Shown here one piece after another: positions 10,607 through 22,962 of a DNA stretch of 64,000 bases (its first letter is position 1; each line of letters starts with the position of its first letter). The DNA lies in contig JAOTOL010001565.1 of assembly GCA_034440575.1 (NCBI GenBank), forward strand, positions 620,001 through 684,000, read 5' to 3'. The notes under the pieces are model-generated. The model ran no database searches and had not been told where the DNA came from. It saw only the letters and a program-made list of their open reading frames with translations. A program made the position numbers and the translations under genes. Origin of the DNA: Imbricaverruca yamaguchii (lineage: Eukaryota > Arthropoda > Thecostraca > Neoverrucidae).

Positions 10607-11626
10607 CACTCGCACGTCCAGCGGTCCTCGCCAACTTCGCATGTCCGGGGGGGGGGGCAGATGTCTGCCCCGTAAGATCTCTGGAACTATGCTAGCTAGC
10701 GACAAGCGGAAAACGGCGTTGGATAGCTGGTGACGGGCTCTATCGAAAGTGTTTCGGTAATGTTTTCGCTCGTGTCAACATTCAGGTCACTGGGCCATCA
10801 TGGGTCAAGTTCGACCAGATCAGGTGGGACTCAGATATTGGCGCATATCTCAGGACCTGTGACAAATAGAAACAAATGCCGAACGCTATTCGACAGTCCT
10901 TGAAATGCGCTACCGACAATATGCGGTGTAATTTAAGGTCAGGTCAACCGAAACTCAGGTCAAGGTCATGAAGTCATGACCTCAGGTCAAGGCCTAGGGA
11001 GGTCATGTAGGGTATCAATATAAACGTCTTGACGATACAAGCACAATGACGATAATTTCAGCCTTCTAGCTCAATGCAGTGCGATGTAATGCGTACTGAT
11101 GATCAGTACACATAAATGTGTGCTGATCTCAGGTGACCTCAGAGACCTTGGTGAGGTCACTGAACAAAAATGTCAGCGGTAACATTGAGCATAGCTTCCA
11201 TCTACATGTCACAACAGCCGTGAGATCATTCCGAGCGCAAATATGTAACTAGGAATCATTTGTATATTTTATCATAACCCTATAATGGGGAAGCCATGGC
11301 AGCGACCCGGCCTAAGGTCAATGCTACGAAGAAAAAAACGATATACATATTATGGTCCCGGATGAGATCATGACATGCTATAAGTTTGAAATCAATCGCC
11401 CAATTATTGTGGAAGTTATGCCATCTAGAACTCCGAGTGTAGTTGGGTCACTTCGCCTGACCTGGTGACCTGACCTGAGATGACTCAGGATTAAAAATGT
11501 ATGAAGATATGCGGAAAAGACCAATGGACAGCTATGCGAGGTTTGGCCTTGCTAACCCTATTGGTTTGGCGGCAAATAAGGAAAAACCGGAGGGGGCAGA
11601 TATCTGCCCCCCCGGACGTGCGTGGG
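10607..11626 (+). mobile_element. piggyBac-like non-autonomous element B, copy B1
   Basis: TTAA at 10603-10606 and 11627-11630 encloses 1,020 bp. Ends read CACTCGCACGTCC on the left and, in reverse complement, CCCACGCACGTCC on the right. Subterminal palindromes are GGGGCAGATGTCTGCCCC on the left and GGGGCAGATATCTGCCCC on the right. The interior is dense in AGGTCA/TGACCT half-sites, including TCAAGGTCA. It matches 27090-28075 in inverted orientation. Confidence 0.75.
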
Positions 11627-12011
11627 TTAAGGTCCCAAACTTTTCGATCATGAATGATTTTCAAGAGTAACAATGTTTCGTACAAATCAGTTCATGACAA
11701 AAGTCGTACACTGAAATCACTCTTCGAACTCGAACAGCGTCTGCATATTTTGTCGCCTCAAAAAGAAATCACTGAAAATGAAGAAATGAAGAAACAAGCT
11801 TGGCATGAGCTCTAGGCTACATTGTCTTGCCAATTACGTTTTCCCTGTGCTTCGAACATGTATAGATCGGAAGCTAGTTTCCTGGCCAGATTCTGACCCG
11901 ACCAAAACTACCCTTGACCATTAAAAAAAGATCAGCATTCGTGTGAAATTAAAGTATGTTTCCCTCGAGTATTGAAACCCGGCCCTGAAATAAATGAAAA
12001 GTAAAGTGCCA

Positions 12012-12016
12012 ATATA

Positions 12017-12085
<69 letters not shown>
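12012..12085. repeat. (TA)n microsatellite
   Basis: About 37 TA units with one G interruption. Confidence 0.97.
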
Positions 12086-12089
<4 letters not shown>

Positions 12090-12156
12090 AGATGCTCATT
12101 CTACGTTGCTTACCTATGCTTGCATTCCCTGCGCCGTGCAGTTACCCTTAGGCCTG

Positions 12157-12333
12157 TGATGTATATGAAATGTGTCTGAACGGGTGCCACGTGTCTGGTC
12201 TCCGGTTCGGAACCGCAACTGTTCGCTAATGACCGGCGTTGTCCTTGTAGCCCAGTATCTGTGATGTCTATGAAATGTGCCTGAACGTCACATGTCTGAT
12301 CTATGGTTCGGCGCTGCGACTGTCCGCTAATCG
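12157..12333 (+). repeat. Two-copy direct repeat (about 95 bp unit)
   Basis: The blocks CTGTGATGTNTATGAAATGTG, CCTGAACG, TGTCTG, GGTTCGG and TCCGCTAAT occur in the same order twice, with about 80% identity. Unknown origin. Confidence 0.6.
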
Positions 12334-12979
12334 ATAATAAATCATCGACCGTTGTCCCATTGTTCTGCCGTGGACAAAAAGCATTAGTTTGGCTGTGGAG
12401 CCCGCGTGTAACTGGAACTGCGTGGAAATTGGTGATGCAATGACATGGCATTCCAACCAAGAGCGACCACGTGTCGCAAAGTGTGAGTACACGTCAGTTT
12501 GTGGGATTGTGAAAAATGAACTGCCCAATGCTGACGATATCCGGTCGTTACGTCACGAGACAATTAAACATGGCACGCGCCTGAACGGTGCTCAAACTCT
12601 TGCACTGCCGCCCCGGAGTTTTAGTAGCGCTGTTCGAATCTAGTTGCTGTCATAAGTTAGCTGCGGAATCACAAACGATTTGTTCGTTGCCACATATACC
12701 GCAGGTACGACTGCTCTACACCAGTCATCGCCTTATGCTAGGTTGTATAATATTAGTTTATCTTTGGTTTGCCGATGGCTTCTTGCCAGTCAGCCTGGTT
12801 ACAGGTAATGCAGGCCGTAAGCTGGTATGGATAGACCCGCTAGAACGGCAGACCTGGAGAAGGCTTGTAAAGGCAAGTGTCCAAGTCAATCACCAATTAG
12901 TGACCATATAGGCACAACTTGTGCGTTTTATTCTTTACTTCTTGATGAGTGCTCATGCACCTGGAGGCAGCTCAAGTAG

Positions 12980-13370
12980 TTCGCCATTTTGTGTTCGTTT
13001 GTATGTTGAGTAATGGGCTGAGCATCGGTATGACAGCACAAGGTGCCCGATACGGCCGGGGTCGGTGGAGGGTAGCCCGCCGGAAGACGTCGGTCGGCCG
13101 TCGTTCCGTCCCAGACGGACCTGGTCGAGGCGGCGCCGACACGCGCTGTCGTGCCGTGCTGAGGGCACCCCGGGGGCCGGGCGCGCTCTGCTGCAGATTG
13201 AGTCCGTGTACGGGCCGTGTCCCCAGTCCGGCCCGCTCGTGATGGCGGCACGGGCGCCAATCAGCGAGTGCGGCCGTCTGGGACCAGGCGGCCGCACGTG
13301 CCGGAGATCGGCCGGCGGCGGCGGCCGGCCGATCTCCGCCCTGCTGGTGATGGTCTCCGGCGCGTTGTTT
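12980..13370. other. GC-rich block with a strong hairpin
   Basis: The block is markedly richer in CpG than its surroundings. At 13303-13316 the arm GGAGATCGGCCGGC pairs perfectly with 13324-13337 around a 7-nt loop. Open frames on both strands here are by-products of composition; I see no splice-bounded exon. Confidence 0.6.
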
Positions 13371-13374
13371 AAGT

Positions 13375-13817
13375 ACAGTCGGATGTCGAAATTCGCGTTG
13401 AAATTAATGTGATTTACATGTTTTCATAGCATATATCATATATTTTATAACATATTCTGTCACACTCGTGTCTGAGGGAATAGCGGTCTCGGGCCCATGG
13501 CTAACTTTTTGCTTTCTGTTAAGATGCTTTATTTATAAATACCTGTTTTTGGGATAGTGATCAACATGCCTGTCATAAAGTGATATTGCATAACAAACCA
13601 CAGCATAGGTGATACCTCTACCTGGAATTGCGATGCAGAATGTTCATGTACCGCGATCCCTTAGCAGCATAAGCACGGTGCGTATAAACGAGGTACTGCT
13701 GGAGACGAGGCATGAAGCGTTCAAGAGACGCAATATGGATGCTTCTTTGGAAAGAATACCGTTTCAGTGTTCAGGAAGTAGTATACTCTACCCTATTTCA
13801 GGAGGAGCACATCACTG
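13375..13817 (-). mobile_element. hAT-type CAGTG element, copy with damaged left end
   Basis: The right terminus in reverse complement is CAGTGATGTGCTCC. The internal order (GTTCAGGAAGTAGTA, GGAGACGAGGCATGAAG, TACCTGGAATTGCGATGCAGAA, GGGATAGTGAT, GGATGTCGAAATTC) matches the other copies. The left inverted repeat is missing, so no 8-bp duplication can be assigned. Confidence 0.65.
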
Positions 13818-15204
13818 ATGCAGCGTCACCACGGTGCCACCGCAGGTGACGGCTAGCTGTAGCAATGGCCGTTGGTCGGCACCAGATCGGGCGCAGCCAT
13901 ACCCTGACGTTAAGCAACGATGGCTTTAACACGCGCGGTTGAGGGGGAATCTCAATACTCGCAGTCGTGTTTATAGGTAGCCACGGTTTTTAGGCAGTGG
14001 GTGAAAGCACCCAGGCCGATTTCTTTCCCGTATGTTGAGGATGGAGTTGTGTGTGTAACGCCGTTGAAGTCAAGATTATTTGTCCGAATTCGACCAACGA
14101 GGATTTTATAAGCTATTGCGTGTGTGCTATTGGCACCAAATGCACAGCGAGTGGTTCGTGTGGTCAGAAACTGTGTGAGCAGTTGAAATGGTCGCCAGTT
14201 TAGCCAGGTCGGGTTGGGTGAAGGCTCGTAAAATGGTGCATACTGACTTGTCGGTCTTCGTTTTTAAGTTTACAATGACCGTCCACTTAGTTCACCCAAT
14301 CTAGGATAGCTCCTGGAACCATGCCGGAACCACGCCGAAACAATTTTTGGGTTCCAATATCTTGGAGAAGGGAGGGGTGCTCCTCCGTACGTGCTAGCTA
14401 TAAACGACTGACCTACCCATTGAAATGACAGGTTATCTGGTATGCCCACGCACTGTAATTCACGGCTCTGATTAGGATATTTTCAACGTTCTCCACATTT
14501 TAACTTCGGGAAGCATAGGTCGGTGGGATTGTGAACAGTATGCAATTGCAACCACACTCTATATTTAGCACGGCTGCGGCTGTCAAGCTGATCGATTCAT
14601 GAAAACGGTGCTGACTTGGTTCGTCGGATATTCGCGATGTACCTCATGACGTTCCTGGTATTGAAGCCATAATGTCTGCCATTCTAAGTCATCGGGTCAG
14701 TTCTTCAAATGGCGTGCGGAATCTTCGCGTATATGCAGCAGAAGTAATCCATTGTCCGTGTGCCGACAGCTGGACTTCATTGTAGGACGGAGAGATCGCG
14801 ACGGTGCCCGATCGGTCGCTTCGGAATACTTTTCCGTATTCAACCATGACTAATCGTCGCCTTCTTGCCATAATAAATGAATTAGCTTTCCGGACCGTCG
14901 GTCATAAATCAGCTCGATGAACGTTCCGTCAGCTCGGTGGTCTTCTTTTATGAACGATGGTCTTGAGTCACATGCGATTGGCTGTACTGATATGCATGCT
15001 TGGTCGTCGGAATGGAATTGTAAATCGCACTGTTGTGTTGTTCGGAATGTTCGCACAGCATTACAATTCTTAAATTAGCTTGCAAGCATGGTTTCAATGG
15101 AAGTTGTCACATGGCGCACGGTACATTATTCGCCATTCGGCAAAGAGCCGATTTCAGACGTTGGCTGCAACGTTCCCCATGACTGATTGATAGAGCGTGC
15201 GCGG

Positions 15205-15475
15205 AGACTTAAACAGCCCCGCTGTCACCCCTGTACTATCTATTAAGTCTGCCGCCGGGAGTTCACAGAGTAGAGCGAGACGCGGAGTAGAATGTGTGCT
15301 AGGATTCCTGAAGAGCCCCCTGTCACCTTTGTACTATCTATTCAGACTGCCGCCTGAAGTTCACAGAGTAGAGCGAGACGCGCAGTTGAACGTGTACTAG
15401 GATTCTTGAACAGCGCCCTGTCATCCCTATAGTATCTATTCAGGCTACCGCCTGGATTTCTCAGAGTAGAGCGAG
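15205..15475 (+). repeat. Three-copy tandem repeat, unit about 108 bp
   Basis: Each unit contains CTGTCACC, GTACTATCTATT, CTGCCGCC, TCACAGAGTAGAGCGAGACG and a TGTGCTAGGATTCCTGAA linker. The third unit is the most diverged and shortened. Confidence 0.75.
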
Positions 15476-16746
15476 CGTGTCAGAGAGTCACCCGCGCTTG
15501 ATATGCCATGCGATGTACTGCCTATGAAATGCAACGGATGGTCAAGAGAGAGCTTCCTTTGCAAGCGACATTCTCAGTTTGTTTAAAACATGCGAGATTG
15601 GATTGCTCAGAGAAGCGTGCCGGCCTCCAGTGACGACCGGCCTGCGACGCTGATATATTGGCATGTATTGGCATGCTCTGAACGATGTGGTGCTGAGAGC
15701 TCAGTGGTTTCTCGACGGTAGACCCATCAGTGTATGCGCACCCAATCGATACTATCTTGTTAACATGGGTTACGTCGGCTTTGGAGTGTCGCATTCATAG
15801 CAATGGGTGTACCTAACTGCTGAAACGCAGCGGGCGCATTGTCTTACAAGCAGAAAATTTTTGTCAATTTTTCACTGCGGACGACAAAAGGACACTCCAA
15901 CCCCTGAAAGGGCACTTTGGCCGCACGTAAAGGGAACCTTTTTCAGATTATTGTGCAGAAGAGCACATATAATGTTGGTTCGGGGAAGTAAGAAGGAAGC
16001 CACCCTCAAGAAGCTCCTCGGACTTGTGCCACTATATTTGGAGGCCCCAGAAAATGGTAAATTATTCCCCCCGTGTTTAGGTTCTCTTCAAACGCAAGCA
16101 GATGAGTGACGTTTAGTGAGGTAGCAGGCTTTATAATGGCACCCGGAGCTGGATTTGGGACAGCTTAACCTGCTAAGGTAGTATCTAAGTCATCTTCTCA
16201 GAGAGGCGCTATAGCAAAAACAAACGACATCTTGAAGTTCACTTTGCTGACACAGGGGCATTCCACTTCGTTGAAGGGCAGCATGAGTTATGAAAGACAT
16301 GATATTCCCAAAACCCGCCATAATCATCCCATGTGCACTATGACCTCTCAACTTGTGGTATCGTGACCTGGATGGAAAATTGACATGTAATGGGTGCATC
16401 TAATGCTGAGTAGGGGAGGACTTCATTTTGCTCCTCGTCAAAGGCATCTTGATTCACCACTGGAGCACTGGCGTGCGAATAGTCTGGTTTTCCTTTGATG
16501 CCGCCCAGTGAAACAAAATTATCCGCGCTTGGTGGGCTTTGGTGGAACTGGGGTCATTTTGATCCCCGTTTTTCGTATATAAACTTCCCGCTTATTAGTG
16601 ATATTGGTTTACTTATATTTCCTATTTGAGTCTGTGTTCAACTTCGGGCCGGATGCGCGCTGGTATACCGGCTGTGTGCAGTTGGGCCGGGTCGCGTGTG
16701 TGGCCGGCGTCACGCCGTCGCGCCGCTGCGGCGTGACGTTCTCACA

Positions 16747-16806
16747 ATGGCGTGCGTGGCGGGCGGGGTGGCGCGGCGCGTGCCGGCCGCCCTGTGGACC
16801 GAGCAG
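16747..16806 (+). CDS. Possible short first coding exon (weak candidate)
   Basis: An ATG in context CTCACAATGG opens 20 codons (starting MACVAGG, ending WTEQ), every one ending in G or C, followed directly by a consensus donor CAG/GTAAGG at 16807. The frame closes three codons into the intron. The upstream 100 bp is GC-rich, with a palindromic GCCGGCGTCACGCCG region. Joined to the exon at 30017 it would be out of frame (phase 0 against phase 2), so it would not extend the LNX protein. It may be a leader exon with a small upstream frame, part of another transcript, or chance composition. Confidence 0.25.
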
Positions 16807-16928
16807 GTAAGGTAAACACGGCCGGCGGCCGGCCCACGATGACCGGCCCGTCGGCCCGGCCCGGCACGGTCCGCCCTGCCGGATCGATGCCGGCTGCCGG
16901 CGACGGCTGCCGCCAGCTCCGCTCCCAG

Positions 16929-16975
16929 TGTGGCATAACCCGTGCAGTTGATGCGCCCTTAAACTCCAATAACAG
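16929..16975 (+). mobile_element. Ultra-short retroposon U, diverged copy
   Basis: It shares GCAGTTGATGCGCCC, then TTAAACTCCAATAACA, with the other U copies. The 5' half is diverged and no target duplication was found. Confidence 0.6.
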
Positions 16976-17331
16976 CTACAAACGGCTAAACGACGGTGTC
17001 AATTGGCGGAGCACAACGGTTTGTAGCCGCCAATTGCAGCGACTAATACCGGAAACGTTCAGGTTTTGCGAGGTTTTGTTGAATGTTATCAACTTCATGA
17101 GGTGGCGCAAACTGAACTACCTAATCAACATTTTCCTTGTGTCCCAAAACCAATTCTAAACAAATGAATTCACGGTGGCTTTTTGGTTTTATGTCTGGTA
17201 AAAGCGACGATTCTTGGACAGGAAGGAAAGTTCCATTTGGTTGAGTGGCACCTATTCCAAATAAGAACAAAACAAGCAAACAAACAAAAACTATTTCTGT
17301 GAGTGGTGGGTAGTTTTTGCCAGTCTGCTGA

Positions 17332-17817
17332 TCGGTGATAAATTATTCGTAAAATATGGTGGAAAATGCCACTTTCTGAACACTCAATCGACATCCTTCT
17401 CCAAGAAGTATCGACATCCTGCTCCACGTTGCGTGCTTATGAAGTCTTTCTGTCTCCTTTCTAACTGTATGTCGCTTACAAGTATGATGCTCAAGCTCCT
17501 GATAAGGAATAGTGATACATGAACATTTCGCAACGCAATTTCGAGTAAGGGAATTAACTATGATGAAATATGGTGTACGGTATCAGTTTATAACATAGGT
17601 ACTTTTCTCACTGTCGCGAATGTAGCTCTTTCTAAATTATGAATATCAAAGCAAATGACAAATGTACAGTCGTAAGTACCTACACCATTTGCTCAAATTT
17701 GAGTCTGAAAGACATCAAAAGCATTTTAATTGACACTAATTCTATGGCAAATTTCGACATCCTTCCATGCCCGTTTCGACATCTCACACCTAACGAAAAA
17801 CCATTATTTTCATCGTG
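17332..17817 (+). mobile_element. hAT-type CAGTG element, near-complete copy
   Basis: The 486-bp element begins CGGTGATAAATTATTCG and ends CCATTATTTTCATCGTG. It is flanked by perfect 8-bp duplications CTGCTGAT (17324-17331 and 17818-17825), the hallmark length for hAT elements. It encodes no transposase and must be non-autonomous. Confidence 0.85.
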
Positions 17818-18368
17818 CTGCTGATGGTATGTCTCTCCATGCCAGTGATAACTATCTCGCGAGCATGGGTAGAACGTACCACTTACTGAACGACACTCTA
17901 CCACAAAATTGGAACATGACGTTTTTATGTGTAGGCATGTTTAGGCAGTCTTCAATCCTCGTGTTCGACAGAATCGAGTTTGCAGCTGACATGCACCGCA
18001 CATGCTCACTGCTACTCATCAGCGACGCCATGGACTTCGAATAGGACGGGACATGGTCGATTGTGCTCTATTCTTTCCACTCAAACCCCACAAGCGTAAT
18101 TTTTAAGCTCCATGACCTTTGGAGACACTTCTCCCTGCCCTCCCTTGGCGTCGCTCATGGTACTACGGATGATGCTCGTCCACCCACATCTAGCAGGACA
18201 ATTTATGGCGATATGGCTACCTATCATGTTGCCTGTTTATAAAAATATGTGTTGATAATGTAGGCATTATTATCCCAGAAGAAACGGAGATATACCCTAC
18301 TAAGTGCCTTTGTTTTCAATTTGAGTGGATAGTAACCTAAGACATGTTCAATCACAATCGAAAGATTG

Positions 18369-18539
18369 GTGCGGGGATGGCCGAGTGTTTAAGGTGTTGG
18401 GCTCTGGGTACCAAAGGTCCCGGATTCGACGCAAGCGCCGCTTGGGACATTTCCCAATCCCGCGGCTCACCGGCGAAGCAGTGTGGGCGGCGCCATTAGC
18501 CGTTAATGTGTATAAAGTGCGCCGTGAACCACCCAGTAA
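18369..18539 (+). mobile_element. SINE-1, full length, inserted in family T repeat
   Basis: The head is GGGGATGGCCGAGTGTTTAA, with B box GGATTCGACGC, the SINE-1 body and an ACCACCCAGTAA tail. The perfect 15-bp duplication ACAATCGAAAGATTG flanks it (18354-18368 and 18540-18554). The interrupted host sequence continues GTGGGTTCTAG, the T repeat, so this insertion is the younger of the two. Confidence 0.9.
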
Positions 18540-18554
18540 ACAATCGAAAGATTG

Positions 18555-18640
18555 TGGGTTCTAGTTTCACCTGTCGCTACTCTTCGCCCGCGACCAGTTG
18601 GCGTGAGAGACTGGCGACGCTACATGACTCAACGGTCGTT
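18555..18640 (+). repeat. tRNA-like SINE fragment, family T (second copy)
   Basis: It contains GTGGGTTCTAGTTTCACC, CGCTACTCTTCGCCCGCG and GGCGTGAGAGACTGG, collinear with 239-345. Confidence 0.5.
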
Positions 18641-18642
18641 AG

Positions 18643-18691
18643 TTATTTTGGTTTTAGGGCGCATCGACTGCCGATGCCATTTGGCACCCAT
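18643..18691 (-). mobile_element. Ultra-short retroposon U copy
   Basis: On the minus strand it starts ATGGGTGCC and contains CAGTCGATGCGCCC and TAAAACCAAAATAAC. GGGTGC can pair with GCGCCC (one G-U), so the hairpin is preserved. Only a four-base TTAG repeat flanks it, so the target duplication is not established. Confidence 0.7.
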
Positions 18692-20429
18692 TAGCAAAAA
18701 CATGTGAAATGATTATGTTTTCACAGTTAATTCCAAGATCTGTCCATGCATTTTAACAGCACACACATACAACCATCATTTTCACACTGTTCCGTGCGTA
18801 TTAATGGTTTTGTAGCTAATGACATGAGGACAACTGTTATGAACGGTACATTTTCTGTGCAGTTCATCTCTGCTGATATATGTAGCTACCAGCAAGCCTG
18901 TTCGTCATTTGGTTATTTCATAGTTGTGTTCTACATACACGCAATACATACATGAATACATCTTATAGTTTCATACCAATATATAGCATTTCAGATACGC
19001 TTGCTTCACCAGCTGGCGATTCCGACATCGACACTGACCTGACGACAGGTTCGGTCATGTGACCGGTCGGTGGGAACAGGCCGCAAATTTTAGCTCCCAG
19101 GCTGTGTCAAACAAAATACGATGGATGAAGTGGAGGTGTGACGGTTCACATGTTGGATGATGGTTCCTGGTACACGTGATCCAGCTCGATGCTCCTGTGA
19201 TTTTATGGTTCTTTTTGTTCATATCAGAACTATTGGGTATGTGCGGTGCCGCGGTGTATGCCAGTTTTGTCATAGCAACCTCTCCCCTACGAAACCCTAC
19301 AGATGCAATTTCTGTATAACTAGAACACACTGAGATATACACTTGACGTGGATCCTGTTTTCATGTGCGAAATTATTCGCCATTGTCGCGTTCAGCTGGA
19401 TCGGAGGCGGATTGCCGGCCAGCGATCAGCCGGAAAGTTTAGCTGGCTTGGAGGCTGGTTGCCGGCCAGCGATCAGCCTGCACGTTCGCGTGCTCCTTGG
19501 AGGCCATGACTATCGTGACCATCACGCTGTGGTGTGTCTGTGGCTGATGTAACATCGGTGTAGCCCATCGAAGCTTGTTTACCGTGCCGTTCTGTGACAT
19601 GGCGGATTACAAAATACAGTGCATGTAATACCAGTCTATAGTGTGCAAAAGGCGGTAGCAGTGTGCGCAATCGTTGGCGATCTCACTGTGAGAAGTGTCA
19701 CGCAAGCCACGCTGGCTGCGAAATGATCACATTTGGTAGGTGCGCCATAAAAACGAAATGACCCAGACAAAAATTCTGCTAAGGTAGTCAGTCGGTTCGA
19801 CGAATGGATTACCTGCAATTTGAGCCCTAGGTTGGCGCTCGATGTACGTTTCTTTGATTTTCGCCCCGATTAACGACACAATGAGGAAAGCGTCTGGGCG
19901 GAAATTCAACTAGCTTTTTAACGCCAAAGCATGTCGTGTGACAAGGGATGTGTTATTTCGTGGCATGCTATTTGTCGATTTCACTGACTGAGTAAGGTAA
20001 CATAGTCAGCTTCAGATGTACTCATTTGGCGTTCGTCCCTATCACCAAGACGAAACTAAATTTAGCATCGCGGCATATTATCGAGGAGGAGGTCGCGCTG
20101 CAAATGGGCTCTCGTTCAACACCCCTCCCTGCGCCGGCCGATTTTCGCTCATATTTCACTGGATAAGCGTGAGGCGATGAGCACAAGCCGACCAATGGTC
20201 GCAGGATTTTGGCCAAGGAATTCGTAAGCCACGTGATTGGGTGCTGGCGGCTGTAAGCGTTGGCATCAGTAGTGCCCGGCTGGCTACCACGCGGCGCAAT
20301 ACGCGGCGTAAATCGTGCTCGGCGGCGAAGTTTGGCTCCGCCGGCGGCGACAGATTGCGGCCGGAGTTTGCCGACAGACCTGCCGGCCAGCACAGATGAC
20401 ACCGGTGTGCGTGCCGGCCGGCAGTATGG

Positions 20430-20730
20430 ATCTGGGCCTATTTCCGCCGGCGCGTGGTGGACAGAGACCTATACACCGGCTGGTTGCGGCGCTACGTGGT
20501 GGACAGAGTGACCCAGACGCTCGCTGTATGTGGACACCGGCTGGCTCCGGCGTCACGTGGTAAACCGAGTGACCCAGACGTTCGCTGCATGTAGACACCG
20601 GCTGGTACCGGCGCTACGTGGTAAACCGAGTGACCCAGACGTTCGCTGCATGTAGACACCGGCTGGCTCCGGCGTCACGTGGCGGACCGAGTGACCCAGG
20701 CGCTCGCTGTACGCAAACGCCGCCGCCACG
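20430..20730 (+). repeat. Minisatellite, unit about 61 bp
   Basis: About five units carry GTGACCCAGACG, TCGCTG, ACACCGGCTGG, CCGGCG and CACGTGG in order. The array degenerates on both sides, and a different, looser repeat (GTGACCTGGGT...GTGTCTGGATTG) follows to about 20930. Confidence 0.8.
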
Positions 20731-22867
20731 TGGCAGACTGTGCCAACAGCCAGGCAGCCTGAGTGTACGTGTTGAGACGATGCGGCTTAGGGGTTCGGTC
20801 ATGTGGTTTGCTATGTGACCTGGGTGTCCGTGTGTCGGGATTGTGTGACCTAGGTAGTCGGTCATGTGGTAGGCTATGTGATCTGATTGTCAGTGTGTCT
20901 GGATTGCGTGACCTGGGTGGTTGCCGAACGCGATGGTGCGGGATGCGCAGTTGGACTGACCACTGTGATATTTACTGCTAAATAAACGGCCTTTTCGTCT
21001 GTTTTTTTGTGTGTGTGTGTGTGTTTAAAATGCACAATGTGCTCTCCATACGGTACGAAACCACATCATGGCAATTACTGTTCTGAAAAGGGTCCTAATC
21101 GACTAAATTTTCGCTCTGGGTATCAGAAAAAGAAACATTTCTCCACCTAATACATGTTTGGGCTGTAAGGCAGGTGCTCTTTGAAGCAATAGTACTCGCT
21201 ATTCTACGATGAGAAATACTATTCTCCCTTTTCGTCTCGGTAAATAGCAAGCGATAAATGTAAACGGTAAGTTGTGCACATCTGTGTTGTTTCGTTAACT
21301 GCGCTTCCTTAATTTCGGATCATAAAAATGTAAGGAGAATCGTACGTTTTCGTCCCGCGTCATTCGTACTGTAGTTCACGGTGATCCTCCTAGGATATGG
21401 TTAATTCGCTCACCTCATTTACGCAGTTTTTCGTTTTTGTCCTGGAGTTGCACGCTCGGGGATATTACGAAATAATCCACCGCGAGAGATATGTTTTGTA
21501 TTTTGCTCATACTAACATGTGTAGTTAGTTTGGTGTGCTGGTTTTACTGGAAACTGCTGTGGCTAGTATGCCATGTTGGCATGGCTGGAGATCTCAGGTG
21601 GGTCGGAGTCCAATTCCCCCTGGCTTGGTACCCTGCTTGTGGTATTTGATCATTTCCCTCTATTCAATCTGCAAAATTTGCCCCGAAAATGATGAGGCTC
21701 CAGAGTATCGAATTCCCCATCGGGGAATCGTCCGGATTCTCTCCAGTCTCGCATTTCCCATCGATGAATCTCCCGTTTCCCTTGTATGACGGCGAGGTTG
21801 CAGAGTGCGGAAGCTCGGTAGCGCCGAACAGCATGACACAATGGTTCACGATGTAATGTTGTAACAGTTAAAAGCTTGTAGACACGCAAGCTTACGGTCG
21901 TACCAGACTCGGCACCGTATCCAGTTGCGATGCTTCAGATTTGCGCGGATGGGGATCGGGAGGAATGTGATTCAAAGTAGGCCTCGCAAAGTAACCGAAC
22001 TGGACTTAATCAGGCAGAGCCCAGACTAGCCTTTTCCAAATCAACCGAATCGAGCAGGACCGAATCGAATCAGATCGAAAGGAATCAGATCGAGTCGAAT
22101 CAGACGGTACCTGACCGGACAGAGCTGGACCAGATCAGATCAGAACAGACCCAACATCATCAGTCTACACTATTTGATTGTGGCCCTATCTCCTCGTTCA
22201 CGTGATCCGTATATTTCATTCCGTTTGTCGAAGATATGTCATCCATTGCCAACGTTTTGCATCCAAATGCAATTTCATGCACATTTTTACTTCGGAGCCT
22301 TTCCCAATACGAATGCCATATTAACCAACCTTTGTCTGGTTACAGATTTCCTATTTTATGACGCAGAGGTAAACTTTTGTTTTACATACTGAATTTCGGT
22401 ATGCTACTTGTGATGCATGGATTACGCATAGCTTGGTGTGGTGTGTTCGCCCTGTTGCTTTCGTTGTTGCAAATAAACATCATTTATGTTCTCCTTTTAC
22501 TGGCTTGGGGCTTGTTGACCGAGCCGATGAACAGTATTTATGATATATTTGAATGTTGATTATTCATCGATATAGAATATGTGTTATTTACTGCATTGCG
22601 ATATATACAGATGCATTGCCAACATGCCCCCACTCGTCCACTGGTGCACAATATCCGCGCCTGATGTGTGAATGAGGCCACGAAACGGCATGGCGCGTAC
22701 GTTACGCAAATATAGTGTTTTAGTTCAGTTGATACCTGGTTCGTATACGCCAGTGTATGTTTTGTGCCAATTACTGCCACGAAGGATGTAAAATTGGGAT
22801 ATTTTTGCAGCAAAATTCGCTTGCTGGTTGGTTGGTTGGTTATTGGTTTTACGACACATCGATCGCT

Positions 22868-22930
22868 GAGCCTGGCCCCCCCCCCGTGGGGGGGGGGGGG
22901 AGGGGGGGGACCCCCCATTTTTTAAAGGGG

Positions 22931-22962
<32 letters not shown>

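Noticed and set aside
18369..18450. tRNA gene of Leu/Ser type
   Set aside because: A and B boxes are present but the acceptor and anticodon stems do not pair and a SINE body and target duplications follow; it is a SINE head.
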